A stretch of DNA of 64,000 nt from Pseudonocardia sp. N23. GTDB taxonomy: Bacteria; Actinomycetota; Actinomycetes; Mycobacteriales; Pseudonocardiaceae. Location of the stretch: positions 1 to 64,000 of the forward strand of contig NZ_BEGX01000035.1 in assembly GCF_002583555.1 (NCBI RefSeq). Direction: 5' to 3'. Below the pieces are notes generated by a model. It did no database searches, was not told the DNA's origin, and saw only the letters and a program-made list of their open reading frames with translations. This document shows positions 55,961 to 64,000 of this stretch, piece by piece (the first letter of the stretch is position 1; each line of letters begins with the position of its first letter). A program made the position numbers and the translations under genes.

Positions 55961-56863
55961 CTACGGGCCGTCCGGCGCGGGCCCGCTCCCGGCCGGTGCG
56001 AGGACGACGACGGGCCGGGCGGCACCCTCGCGTTCGGCGACGAGACCGACGGCGTGCCCGTCGGGGGCGAAGACGCCGTAGGTGCCCCCGAGCCCGGCCG
56101 CGGGCAGCGGGCGGCCGTGGGAGAGGTCGGCGGCGGTGGCCTCGTCGACGTCGCGGCGCGGGAAGGCGGTCGCGACGGCGCCGTCGAGGTCGAGGGACAG
56201 CGCCGGGTCCGACTCCAGGGTCTCGAGGGTGCGCGCGTGGTCGAGGGTGAACGGCCCGACCCTGGTGCGGCGCAACGCCGTCAGGTGCCCGCCGACACCG
56301 AGGGCGGCGCCCAGGTCGCGGGCCAGGGCGCGCACGTAGGTGCCCGAGGAACAGGCGACGGTGACGTCGAGGTCGGTGACCGCGTCCCCGCGGCGCAGCG
56401 CGTCGAGGGTGAACTCGGAGACGGTGACGGGCCGCGCGGGCAGGACGACGTCCTCGCCGGCGCGGACGCGGGCGTAGGCGCGCTTGCCGTCGATCTTCAC
56501 CGCGCTCACGGAGCTGGGGACCTGCTCGATCGCTCCGGTGAGGGCTGCGATCCCGGCACGGATCGCGTCCTCGGCGACGGCGGAGGCGTCGGCGCCGCCC
56601 GTGGGTTCGCCCTCGGCGTCGTCGGTGGTGGTGGAGCCGCCGAGGCGGACGGTGGCGGTGTAGGCCTTGGTGTCGAGCGCGAGGTGGCCGAGCAGCTTCG
56701 TGCCGCGGTCGACGCCGCAGACGAGCACACCGGTGGCCATGGGGTCGAGCGTCCCGGCGTGGCCGATCTTGCGCGTGCGCAGGATGCGGCGCAACCGGGC
56801 CACCACGTCGTGCGAGGTGAGCCCCGCGGGTTTGTCGACGATCACGAGTCCGGGAGACGGCAC
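55961..56863 (-). CDS. truB: tRNA pseudouridine(55) synthase
   Basis: The 300-residue enzyme converts U55 in the T-loop of tRNAs to pseudouridine. The catalytic Asp is in KIGHAGTLDPMATGVLVCG. The N-terminal GLVIVDKPAGLTSHDVVARL and the conserved SAVKIDGKRAYARVRAGE and CSSGTYVRALARDLG motifs are present. A C-terminal PUA-like region ends the protein. GTG start. It is followed by ribF, the common bacterial truB-ribF order. Confidence 0.97.
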   Translation of the reverse strand: MPSPGLVIVDKPAGLTSHDVVARLRRILRTRKIGHAGTLDPMATGVLVCGVDRGTKLLGHLALDTKAYTATVRLGGSTTTDDAEGEPTGGADASAVAEDAIRAGIAALTGAIEQVPSSVSAVKIDGKRAYARVRAGEDVVLPARPVTVSEFTLDALRRGDAVTDLDVTVACSSGTYVRALARDLGAALGVGGHLTALRRTRVGPFTLDHARTLETLESDPALSLDLDGAVATAFPRRDVDEATAADLSHGRPLPAAGLGGTYGVFAPDGHAVGLVAEREGAARPVVVLAPAGSGPAPDGP

Positions 56864-56888
56864 GGGTCGCGATCCTTCCCGGTCGGGC

Positions 56889-57548
56889 TCAGACGTCGAG
56901 CCGGTACCCCACCCCGCGCACGGTGCGCACGGCCCGAGGGCGGCCGAGCTTGGCGCGCAGCGACGCGACGTGGGCCTCCAGGGTCCGTTCGAGGCCGGGT
57001 CCCGGCCCGCCCCACACCTCGTCGACGAGCGCGGCCCGGTCGACGACGGCGCCCTCGCGGCGGGCGAGCGCGGCGAGCAGGTCGAACTCCTTGCGCGCCA
57101 ACGCCACCGACTCTCCGTCGACGAGCACCTCGCGGCGCGCGAGGTCGATCTCGACGTCGCCCGCGCGCACCGCGGGCGCGACGCCGAGGCCGCGGCTGCG
57201 GCGCAGCACGGCGTCGATGCGCGCCAGCAGCTCGTCGAGGAGGAAGGGCTTCACGATGTAGTCGTCGGCGCCGCTGCGCAGCCCGCTGACCCGGGCCTCG
57301 ACGGCGCCGCGCCCGGTGACGGCGATGATCGGCACCCGCGAGGCCTCCCGGATGCCGCGGCAGACGCCGAGGCCGTCGCGGTCGGGCAGGCCCATGTCGA
57401 GCAGGACGACGTCGGGCTCGTCCTCGGCGACGGCCGCGAGCGCCGCGGCGCCGCTGGTCACATGCCGGACGCGGAAACCCGCTCCGACCAGGGCCCGCCG
57501 CAGCGCGTCACCCGCGACCTCGTCGTCCTCGACGAGCAGTGCTCGCAC
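56889..57548 (-). CDS. OmpR/PhoB-type response regulator near dctA
   Basis: The 219-residue regulator has a receiver domain (residues 1-115; ALLVEDDEVAGDAL, phospho-Asp in VVLLDMGLPDRDG, Lys in DDYIVKPFLLDEL). A winged-helix output domain follows (RKEFDLLAALARREGAVVDR, TLEAHVASLRAKLG, VRTVRGVGYRLDV). It is divergent from dctA with 130 bp between. Its likely partner is the DcuS/CitA-like kinase after dctA; such kinases usually pair with CitB/DcuR-type regulators, so the OmpR-type output is noteworthy. Confidence 0.94.
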   Translation of the reverse strand: MRALLVEDDEVAGDALRRALVGAGFRVRHVTSGAAALAAVAEDEPDVVLLDMGLPDRDGLGVCRGIREASRVPIIAVTGRGAVEARVSGLRSGADDYIVKPFLLDELLARIDAVLRRSRGLGVAPAVRAGDVEIDLARREVLVDGESVALARKEFDLLAALARREGAVVDRAALVDEVWGGPGPGLERTLEAHVASLRAKLGRPRAVRTVRGVGYRLDV

Positions 57549-57678
57549 CTTCTCGCGTCTCCTGTCCGGAACGTCCCGCCCTGCGAACCTCAAGAACTGC
57601 TCAATCATGGCACCGCGAACGTCGACATGTTGCGCGTCACATTCCTACCTTCGTGCCACCGACGTCGAGGAGGACGGC

Positions 57679-59121
57679 ATGGCCGAAGTTGCGGAAATGG
57701 CCCCACCGCGCAGGCGGTTCTGGACACAGCTCTGGTTCTGGGTGATCGTCGGCATCGTCGCCGGGATCGTCCTGGGCATCGTGGCCCCGGCCGCGGCCAA
57801 GGAAACCAAGTGGCTGGCCGACGCGTTCATCCAGCTCATCAAGGTCATCGTCGGTCCGGTCATCTTCTGCACCGTCATCGTGGGGATCGCGTCGCTGGGC
57901 AACCTGGCCCGCGCCGGCGGTCTCGCGCTACGGGCGCTGGGCTACTTCCTGCTGGCGACGATCGTCGCGCTGACGCTCGGGCTGATCGCGGCGAACGTCG
58001 TGAAGCCGGGTGTGGGGTTCACCGGCGAGCCGACGCAGGCGCAGCTCGACCAGGCCGCGGGCCAGATCCAGCAGAGCCACCAGGACTCCGGGTTCGTCGC
58101 GTTCCTGACCAACGACCTGCTGCCCAAGAGCTTCCTGGGCCCGTTCGTCGACAACAAGGTCCTGCAGGTCCTCGTGCTGGCGATCCTGACGGCCTGCGCG
58201 ATCAGCGCCCTGGCGGCGCCGCTGCGCAAGCGGCTCGTCGGCGGGGTCGAGGCACTGTCGAAGGTGATCTTCGGCATCATCAAGCTGATCATGTGGCTGG
58301 CCCCGCTCGCGGCGTTCGGCGGCATGGCCTACACCGTCGCGGTGTTCGGCGCGTCGTCGCTGAAGAACCTGGGCACGTTGATGATCACGTTCTGGGTGGT
58401 CTGCGCGATCTTCGTGTTCGTCGTGCTCGGCGCGGTCTCGGCGTGGGCCGGGTTCTCGATCCTCAAGGTCATCCGGCTCATCAAGGACGAGCTGCTGATC
58501 ATCCTCGGCACGTCGTCGTCCGAGTCGGTGCTGCCACGGCTGCTGACCAAGCTGGAGTCGGCCGGGGCGTCGCGCCAGACCGTCGGCCTGGTCATCCCGA
58601 CCGGCTACTCGTTCAACCTCGACGGCACCTGCATCTACCTGACGCTGGGCGCGCTGTTCATCATCCAGGCGGGCAACGAGACGCTGCCGATCGGCGCGCA
58701 GATCGGGCTCGCACTGCTGATGGTGCTGACGTCCAAGGGCGCGGCCGGCATCACCGGCGCCGGGCTGGTGACGCTCGCAGCATCGCTGCAGGCCTTCGGC
58801 GGGGAGTTCTTCACCCCCGAGGCCATCGCCATCGGCATCGCGGTGATCATCGGCATCGACCGCGTCATGAGTGAGGGCCGGGCCGTCACCAACTGCATCG
58901 GCAACGTCGTCGCGACGCTGGTCATCGCGCGCTGGCAGAACGAGCTCGACCGTGACCGGCTGCGCGCCGTGCTCGACGACCCGTCGCTCGTCGCCGCCGA
59001 CATGGAGTACCACCACGGCGGTGGCAGTGCCCGCGACGAGGAGGGCGACACCGTCTCGCTCGACAAGGACGAGAGCACGGACAGGGACGACAGGGAGGCC
59101 GTCGGCAGCGGGACACGCTGA
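57679..59121 (+). CDS. dctA: C4-dicarboxylate:cation symporter DctA
   Basis: The 480-residue transporter of the DAACS family takes up succinate, fumarate and malate with protons or sodium ions. Eight membrane helices and two re-entrant loops are expected; hairpin motifs GTSSSESVLPRLLTKLES and SKGAAGITGAGLVTLAASLQ are intact, as is IPTGYSFNLDGTCIYLTLGA. The tail after residue 435 is acidic and charged. GAGGAGGA lies before the ATG. It sits between a response regulator (divergent) and a sensor kinase (33 nt downstream), so uptake is probably induced by dicarboxylates. Uptake would feed the Sdh complex. Confidence 0.96.
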   Translation: MAEVAEMAPPRRRFWTQLWFWVIVGIVAGIVLGIVAPAAAKETKWLADAFIQLIKVIVGPVIFCTVIVGIASLGNLARAGGLALRALGYFLLATIVALTLGLIAANVVKPGVGFTGEPTQAQLDQAAGQIQQSHQDSGFVAFLTNDLLPKSFLGPFVDNKVLQVLVLAILTACAISALAAPLRKRLVGGVEALSKVIFGIIKLIMWLAPLAAFGGMAYTVAVFGASSLKNLGTLMITFWVVCAIFVFVVLGAVSAWAGFSILKVIRLIKDELLIILGTSSSESVLPRLLTKLESAGASRQTVGLVIPTGYSFNLDGTCIYLTLGALFIIQAGNETLPIGAQIGLALLMVLTSKGAAGITGAGLVTLAASLQAFGGEFFTPEAIAIGIAVIIGIDRVMSEGRAVTNCIGNVVATLVIARWQNELDRDRLRAVLDDPSLVAADMEYHHGGGSARDEEGDTVSLDKDESTDRDDREAVGSGTR

Positions 59122-59154
59122 CCGGCGGGCCGGGACCGCTGCGAGGATCGCTCG

Positions 59155-60729
59155 ATGCGCCGACGTCGCGGGTCCCGGCTGGTCCGGCAGCTGCTGGTGC
59201 TCCAGGTGGTGACCGTGCTGCTCACCGTCGGCGGGCTGGCCGGCCTCGGGGTGTGGGGTGCGAGGGCGGCCGCCGACGACGGGGCGGCGGCCCTCACCCT
59301 CGCCACCGCGGAGACGACGGCCGTCGACCCGGCGGTCGTCGCCGCCCTGTCCGCACCCGACCCGGCCGCGACCCTGCAGCCCCTCACCCAGCAGATCCAG
59401 TTCCGGACGGGCACCGCGTTCGTCGTGGTCATGACCGTCGACGGCATCCGCTACAGCCACGCCGACCCCGCCCGGATCGGCGAGCGATACATCGGCACGA
59501 TCGCCCCCGCGGCCGCGGGCGGCACCGTCAGCGAGACCTACGTCGGCACCCTTGGCCCGTCGGTGCGCTCGGTCGTCCCGGTCCGGACGCCCGACGGCCG
59601 GGTCGCCGGGCTCGTCGCCGTCGGCCAGCTGACGACCCGGATCGGCGACCAGGTCGTCGCCTGGCTGCCCGCGATCATCGGGACGGCCGCGGGTGCGGCG
59701 GTGGTCGGCGCCGCGCTGGCGTGGCTGCTGGCCCGCCGGGTGCGCCGCCAGACCCTGGGTCTCGAGCCGGAGGAGATCGCCGCCGCCTACGCCCACCACG
59801 ACGCCGTGCTGCACGCCGTGCGCGAGGGGCTGCTCGTCGTCGACGCCGAGGACCGGGTCGTCGTGGTCAACGCGCACGCCCGGGCCCTGCTGGGGCTTCC
59901 GGACGGATCGCTGCAGGGCCGCGGGCTCGCCGAGCTCGGCGTCGACCCGGCGCTGCGGGAGATCGTCGGCCAGCCCGGCGAGGTCCGCGACGCGCTGGCG
60001 CTGGCCGGTGAGCGGGTGCTGCTGGTCAACCGCACCCCCGCCGGGCCCGCCGCAGGGGCGGGGACGGCCGTCGTGACCCTGCGCGACCGCACCGAGCTGG
60101 CTGCCGCGGTCCGTGAACGCGACGACGCCCGCGGGCGCGCCGAGGCGATGGCCGGGCAGGCCCACGAGTTCGCCAACCGCATGCAGACGGTGCTGACGCT
60201 CGTCCAGCTCGGCAGCACCGACGACGCGCTGCAGGCCGGGTCCGCCGCCGTGCGCGGGGCCCGCGGCCCGCTCGACGACGTCACCGTCGGCGACCCCGTG
60301 CTCGCCGCCGTGCTGGCCGACAAGGGCTGGGCGGCGGCGGACCGGGGCGTCGTCCTGCACGTCGACGACGACACCGAGCCCGGGCCGTGGGCTCCCGACG
60401 ACCTGCTCACGATCCTCGGCAACCTGCTCGACAACGCCCTCGACGCCGTCGCCGCCGTCCCCGCGGGGCAGCGCCGGATCGGCGTCACCCTCACCGACGG
60501 GCCGGCAGGTCGGTCGATCGAGGTCGCCGACACCGGGCCGGGCATCCCGGAGTCGGCGCGCACCGAGGTGTTCGCCCGCGGCTGGTCGTCCAAACGCGCC
60601 GAACCGGGACGCCCGCGCGGGATCGGGCTGGCGCTGGTCGCACGCGTCGTCGCGCGGCTCGGCGGGACGATCGAGGTCACGGACGCGACGCCGGGGACCT
60701 GCATGCGCGTCGTCCTGCCCCGCCTCTGA
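59155..60729 (+). CDS. DcuS/CitA-like sensor histidine kinase
   Basis: The 524-residue kinase has transmembrane helix 1 at about residues 11-38, an extracytoplasmic PAS-like domain (about 40-160: FRTGTAFVVVMTVDGIRYSH, PARIGERYIGT), and helix 2 at about 165-190. A cytoplasmic PAS (VREGLLVVDAEDRVVVVNAH) follows. Its SPOB-type H-box has the His in GQAHEFANRMQTVLTLV, and the HATPase has NLLDNALDAVAAVP and RGIGLALVARVVARLGG. The HADPARIG-type motif matches CitA/DcuS sensors of carboxylates. It is likely transcribed with dctA. Confidence 0.95.
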   Translation: MRRRRGSRLVRQLLVLQVVTVLLTVGGLAGLGVWGARAAADDGAAALTLATAETTAVDPAVVAALSAPDPAATLQPLTQQIQFRTGTAFVVVMTVDGIRYSHADPARIGERYIGTIAPAAAGGTVSETYVGTLGPSVRSVVPVRTPDGRVAGLVAVGQLTTRIGDQVVAWLPAIIGTAAGAAVVGAALAWLLARRVRRQTLGLEPEEIAAAYAHHDAVLHAVREGLLVVDAEDRVVVVNAHARALLGLPDGSLQGRGLAELGVDPALREIVGQPGEVRDALALAGERVLLVNRTPAGPAAGAGTAVVTLRDRTELAAAVRERDDARGRAEAMAGQAHEFANRMQTVLTLVQLGSTDDALQAGSAAVRGARGPLDDVTVGDPVLAAVLADKGWAAADRGVVLHVDDDTEPGPWAPDDLLTILGNLLDNALDAVAAVPAGQRRIGVTLTDGPAGRSIEVADTGPGIPESARTEVFARGWSSKRAEPGRPRGIGLALVARVVARLGGTIEVTDATPGTCMRVVLPRL

Positions 60730-60862
60730 GCCCGCGTCGCAGATCCGGGCGCACGACGGACGTGCAGGTCGACGGCCCGACCACGGACGTGTCGTCAGCG
60801 CCGCCGCACAGCTCTCACGACACGCCGGAGTGCCCGCGGCGCCTGGCGGAGCACGGCCGGCG

Positions 60863-60899
60863 TCAGGGGCCGACCGTGTTCAGGGGCCGACCGTGTTCA
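60863..60899. repeat. 17-bp tandem repeat at the MATE gene stop codon
   Basis: Two exact copies of TCAGGGGCCGACCGTGT (60863-60879, 60880-60896) are followed by TCAGGGG of a third, in which TCA is the stop codon of the MATE gene. Length and first bases match the pgsA repeat unit. The bases 60730-60862 show no gene. Confidence 0.93.
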
Positions 60900-62246
60900 G
60901 GGGCGGACGGCGCCCGCGACGGCCCAGCGGCCCGAGCGGGTCCGCGTCGTGACCGCCACCAGCCTCCCGACCATGAACAGCGTCAGCCCCGTCCAGATCC
61001 CGGCGAGCCCCCAGCCGAAGACCAGCGACAGCCAGATCATCGGCAGGAACCCCAGGGCCGCGGAGAGCAGCGTCGTCGTCCGCAGGAACGCGGCGTCACC
61101 GGCCCCGAGCAGCACGCCGTCGAGGGCGAACACCAGCCCGGCGACGGGTTGCAGCGCCACGAAGAACCACCACGCGACCGGGACGACGGCAAGCACGGCC
61201 GCGTCCTGGGTGAACACTCCGGGCAGCACGAAGTAGAGCGCCCCGAACACGATCCCGCACAGACAGCCGATGACCGTCCCGTAGCGGGCGATCTGCCCGG
61301 CGACGGCCTTGGCCCGGTCCACTCCCCCGGCACCCAGCGCCGACCCGATCAACGCCTGCGCGGCGATCGCGACGGCGTCGAGCGTCAACGACTGGAACAC
61401 CCACAGCTGCAGCACGATCTGGTGCGCGGCCACCGACGGGGCACCGAACCGGGCGGCGACGGCCGTGGCGGACAGGAAGCAGGCCTGGAACGCGAGGCTG
61501 CGCAGCACCAGGTCGCGGCCCAGGCCGAGCTGGGCGCGGATCAGGGACCAGTGCGGGCGCAGGGGGACGGGATCGGCGGCGGGGGCGGCGGCCTTCTCAC
61601 GCAGCAGGGCGGTGAGGAACAGCCCGGCGACAACGACCTGCGCGCCGACGTTCGCGACGGCCGACCCCTCCAGCCCCCAGCCGTCCCAGCCGCCGACGCC
61701 GTGCACCAGCATCGGGCACGCCACCGCGGACAGGCCGTTGCCCGCCAGGACGTAGCGCATGGGCCGGACCGTGTCGTGGACGCCGCGCATCCAGCCGTTG
61801 CCCGCCAGCGTCACCAGGATCAGCGGCGCCCCGAACAGGGCGATCCGCAGCCACGACACCGCGGCGCCGGCGATCTCGTCGGTGCCGCCGAGCGCGCTCG
61901 CGACCGGCTCCGCGACCAGCTGCCCGACGACGAGCACGACCAGCCCGACGACGAGCGCGAGCCACGTCGCCTGCACGCCCTCCCCGACCGCGGCCGACCG
62001 CCTGCCCGCGCCGTGCAGCCGGGCGGCACGCGCCGTCGTGCCGTAGGACAGGAACGTCAGCTGGCTGGTGACCTGCGCGAACATCACCCCGGCGACGGCG
62101 AGCCCGGCCAGCGGCAACGCACCGAGGCGCCCCACGACCGCGGTGTCGACGAGCACGTACAGCGGCTCGGCCGCCAGCACCGGCAGCGCGGGCAGCGCGA
62201 GCCGGACGATCTCGCGGGCGGGGACGCGGGCTGCTCCCCCGTTCAT
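60897..62246 (-). CDS. dinF: MATE-family efflux transporter (DinF type)
   Basis: The 449-residue, twelve-helix exporter couples ion entry to export of drugs or toxic metabolites. The N-terminal half has EIVRLALPALPVLAAEPLYV and VDTAVVGRLGALPLAGLAVA, typical of DinF-like MATE proteins; the second half repeats the fold (AAHQIVLQLWVFQSLTLDAV). Length is normal. The start overlaps the nrnA stop by 4 nt, so rbfA-nrnA-dinF are translationally coupled as in mycobacteria. No SOS box was found for it. Confidence 0.95.
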   Translation of the reverse strand: MNGGAARVPAREIVRLALPALPVLAAEPLYVLVDTAVVGRLGALPLAGLAVAGVMFAQVTSQLTFLSYGTTARAARLHGAGRRSAAVGEGVQATWLALVVGLVVLVVGQLVAEPVASALGGTDEIAGAAVSWLRIALFGAPLILVTLAGNGWMRGVHDTVRPMRYVLAGNGLSAVACPMLVHGVGGWDGWGLEGSAVANVGAQVVVAGLFLTALLREKAAAPAADPVPLRPHWSLIRAQLGLGRDLVLRSLAFQACFLSATAVAARFGAPSVAAHQIVLQLWVFQSLTLDAVAIAAQALIGSALGAGGVDRAKAVAGQIARYGTVIGCLCGIVFGALYFVLPGVFTQDAAVLAVVPVAWWFFVALQPVAGLVFALDGVLLGAGDAAFLRTTTLLSAALGFLPMIWLSLVFGWGLAGIWTGLTLFMVGRLVAVTTRTRSGRWAVAGAVRP

Positions 62247-63253
62247 CCCGCTGCGGTGAGCGCGGCACGCAGCCGCGCGAGGACCTCGTCCGGGTCGCCG
62301 TCCAGGGTCACGCCCGCTGCGCGCGGATGACCGCCGCCGCCGAGGGTGACGGCGGCAGTGGCGACGTCGACGGTCCGCGAGCGCATGGACACCGACCAGC
62401 GACGAGGCCCCACCTGCTTCAGCACTGCGGCGACGTCGGCCTCCGAGGCGGTGCGCAGCAGGTCGACGACGCCATCGACCTCCTCGACGCGGTGGCGGCC
62501 CATCACCGCGGCGGGCACGACGGCGGACACGAGCCCGTGCCCACCCGCCGCGGTCACGTCGAGGGTGGCGGCGTGCAGGATGCCGGCGAGGTCGTCGAAC
62601 CAGGTGAACGGGTGGTCGTCGCTGATCGGTCGCAGCACGGCCTCGACGTCGACCCCTGCCTCGAGCAGCTCGGCCGCCATGCGGTGCGCGGCGGGCCCGG
62701 CGGTCCGGAAGCCGACGGTGTCGGTGACCAGCCCGGCGTAGAGGCAGGTGGCGACGGGCCGGTCGACGGGGGCACCCATCTCGGCCAGCAGCCGGTGGAC
62801 GAGCACGACGGTCGCCTCGGCCGACGGGTCGAGGATGCGGACGTCGCCGAACCCGGGGTTGGACGCGTGATGGTCGATGAGCAGCGACGACCGGGCGGTG
62901 ACGAGCCGGTCGGCCAGCGAGCCCAGCCGCTCCGGCGCCGCGGTGTCACACATCACGAGCAGCTCGGGTGCCGCGGGAACCGCCTCGGGTGCGACGAGCA
63001 GGCCGAGCGCGTCGAGCGGGCGCAGCGACTCCGGCGGCTGCGCGGGCGAGGCGAACGACACCCGCACCGTGGCACCGCGCCGGGCCGCGACGATGCCGAG
63101 CGCGAGCGCGCTGCCCAGCGAGTCGGCGTCCGGCTGGACGTGGGCGACGAGGGTGACGTCACGCGCCGTCGCGAGCAGCTCCGCCGCAGCGGCGACGGCC
63201 GCGGCCGTGGTGCTCGGGACGCCGGTCGGCCCCCGCCCGGCCGTCGCCGTCAT
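62243..63253 (-). CDS. nrnA: Bifunctional nanoRNase/pAp phosphatase NrnA
   Basis: The 336-residue DHH-DHHA1 phosphoesterase degrades short RNAs of 2-5 nt and 3'-phosphoadenosine-5'-phosphate. DHH motifs include TLVAHVQPDADSLGSALAL, VMCDTAAPERL and LLIDHHASNPGFGDV. The DHHA1 domain has VGPRRWSVSMRSRTVDVATA and the terminal LGGGGHPRAAGVTL. Its ATG overlaps the rbfA stop by 3-4 nt. Length matches Rv2837c. Confidence 0.97.
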   Translation of the reverse strand: MTATAGRGPTGVPSTTAAAVAAAAELLATARDVTLVAHVQPDADSLGSALALGIVAARRGATVRVSFASPAQPPESLRPLDALGLLVAPEAVPAAPELLVMCDTAAPERLGSLADRLVTARSSLLIDHHASNPGFGDVRILDPSAEATVVLVHRLLAEMGAPVDRPVATCLYAGLVTDTVGFRTAGPAAHRMAAELLEAGVDVEAVLRPISDDHPFTWFDDLAGILHAATLDVTAAGGHGLVSAVVPAAVMGRHRVEEVDGVVDLLRTASEADVAAVLKQVGPRRWSVSMRSRTVDVATAAVTLGGGGHPRAAGVTLDGDPDEVLARLRAALTAAG

Positions 63254-63702
63254 CAGGACTCGTCGTCGTCGGTACGCGGCGCCCGGTACGGGTCGGCCTC
63301 GCCGGCCGGCTTCGCACCGGCGGCGAGCCGGGCGACCTCCTCGTCGGAGGCGCGGGTGCGGGCGAGCAGCTCCTCCATACGACGGGCCTCGTTGGGCACC
63401 ACGTCGAGGACGAACGCGAGGCTCGGCGTGTGCCTGATGCCGGTCTGCTGCCCCACCTTGGAGCGCAGCACGCCGTTGGCGCTGGCCAGCGCGGCGGCGG
63501 CACCGGTGACGTCCGGGTCCACGTCGACACTGGGGCCGAGCACCGTGTAGAAGACGGTCGCCTCCCGCAGATCACCCGTGACGCGGGCGTCGGTGATCGT
63601 CACCATCTCCAGCCGCGGGTCCTTGATCTCGTGCTCCAGCTCGTGCGCGACGATCTGGGAGATGCGCTTGGCGAGCCGCCGCGCGCGGGCCTGGTCGACC
63701 AT
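63253..63702 (-). CDS. rbfA: 30S ribosome-binding factor RbfA
   Basis: The 149-residue KH-fold protein matures the 5' end of 16S rRNA and late 30S particles. Hallmarks are [49 protein letters not shown] and [21 protein letters not shown] 30-residue charged tail extends beyond the usual end. It is the first complete gene of the rbfA-nrnA-dinF operon, 57 nt after DUF503. Confidence 0.97.
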   Translation of the reverse strand: MVDQARARRLAKRISQIVAHELEHEIKDPRLEMVTITDARVTGDLREATVFYTVLGPSVDVDPDVTGAAAALASANGVLRSKVGQQTGIRHTPSLAFVLDVVPNEARRMEELLARTRASDEEVARLAAGAKPAGEADPYRAPRTDDDES

Positions 63703-63759
63703 CTCCGGTCTCCTCACTCCGTGCCGCGCGCCGGGGCGCACGACCTACAGCATTGATGC

Positions 63760-64000
63760 TCAGTCGTCCTCTGGACCCATGATGCGGGTGCGGGCCGAGA
63801 GCAGTTCGATCTCGGGTCGGGACGCGACGAGCCGCTCACAGCGCTCGAGCACGTCGACGACGTGGGCGTGGTCGGCCGCGACGCACGCGACCCCCACCAG
63901 CGCCCGCCGGTGCAGGTCCTGGTCGCCGGCCTCGGCGGCGGCGACCTCGAACCTGCGGCGCAGCTCGGCGACGATCGGCCTCACGACCGACCGCTTCTCC
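63760..64000 (-). CDS. DUF503 protein (5' end outside window)
   Basis: The last 80 residues of a DUF503-family protein are visible: the KRSVVRPIVAELRRRFEVAA segment, DLHRRALVGVACVAADHAHV and an acidic end. The family is about 95 residues, so roughly 15 residues, including the start, lie beyond the edge. DUF503 genes typically lie between infB and rbfA, and the order here agrees. Function is unknown; it is probably in the same transcript as rbfA. Confidence 0.92.
   Translation of the reverse strand, partial: EKRSVVRPIVAELRRRFEVAAAEAGDQDLHRRALVGVACVAADHAHVVDVLERCERLVASRPEIELLSARTRIMGPEDD

Noticed and set aside
57928..60360. 810-residue minus-strand frame opposite dctA and the kinase
   Set aside because: Spans two unrelated real genes on the other strand, which cannot be if it were coding; composition is shadow-like.
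60897..62246. SOS control of the dinF-type gene
   Set aside because: No CGAAC-N4-GTTCG site was found upstream of the rbfA-nrnA-dinF operon within the window.

Overview
This is a contiguous, very GC-rich chromosomal segment from an actinobacterium. It has high third-position GC, many GTG starts, several likely leaderless genes and an actinobacterial LexA box. The backbone matches, in order, a block known from Mycobacterium tuberculosis: recX-recA-DUF3046, pspA-clgR-pgsA, argA, ftsK, RNase J-dapA-thyX, dapB, M16 peptidase-pnp-rpsO-ribF-truB and dinF-nrnA-rbfA-DUF503. Gene content fits Pseudonocardiaceae, probably Pseudonocardia-like, but the species is my inference. No rRNA, tRNA, CRISPR array, prophage or insertion sequence was seen.

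Layout: (1) 0-5.3 kb: an sdhCAB succinate dehydrogenase operon with an extra small membrane protein and a divergent LysR regulator. (2) 5.6-15.4 kb: DNA repair genes: recX, recA with a textbook SOS box, DUF3046 and the large helicase lhr, interrupted by a CoA-transferase-family gene and a decayed EamA permease. (3) 15.5-25.1 kb: accessory genes: a beta-propeller lipoprotein with a 15-bp repeat, acetoacetyl-CoA synthetase, a second lipoprotein, a YidC-type insertase and an ABC exporter/two-component operon. (4) 25.5-35.5 kb: nei-type glycosylase, pspA/clgR envelope stress genes, pgsA, rimO, argA, trmL, a YceI protein and ftsK, with a collapsed AraC-family pseudogene. (5) 35.6-38.1 kb: a compact divergent locus with a DUF2249-cupin protein, an FdxA-type ferredoxin, a winged-helix regulator with three C-terminal cysteines, a membrane protein and a cupin. 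Both sides share a palindrome in a 41-bp intergenic region. It looks like a self-regulated redox, hypoxia or nitric-oxide responsive module. (6) 38.3-49.7 kb: RNase J, dapA, thyX and dapB (lysine and dTMP supply, RNA decay), mixed with a ribbon-helix-helix/DUF4097 operon carrying its own operator, a YcaQ-type glycosylase, an EamA transporter and a decayed maleylpyruvate-isomerase-like gene. (7) 49.8-57 kb: M16 peptidase, pnp, rpsO, an XRE regulator, ribF and truB. (8) 57-60.7 kb: dicarboxylate transporter dctA flanked by its likely response regulator and DcuS-like kinase. (9) 60.9-64 kb: MATE efflux pump, nrnA, rbfA and a truncated DUF503 gene.

Three themes run across the window. Short tandem duplications sit at gene 3' ends; at pgsA, the MATE gene and thyX the repeat copies the stop codon itself. 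Structured elements cluster after stop codons: a 19-bp perfect hairpin just after pnp but inside the next gene, three identical hairpins with GCGA tetraloops between rpsO and pnp, and two related palindromes after lhr and yidC. Finally, two operons of poorly known function have palindromes that overlap their presumed promoters and start codons. These are the best candidates for new regulatory biology here.
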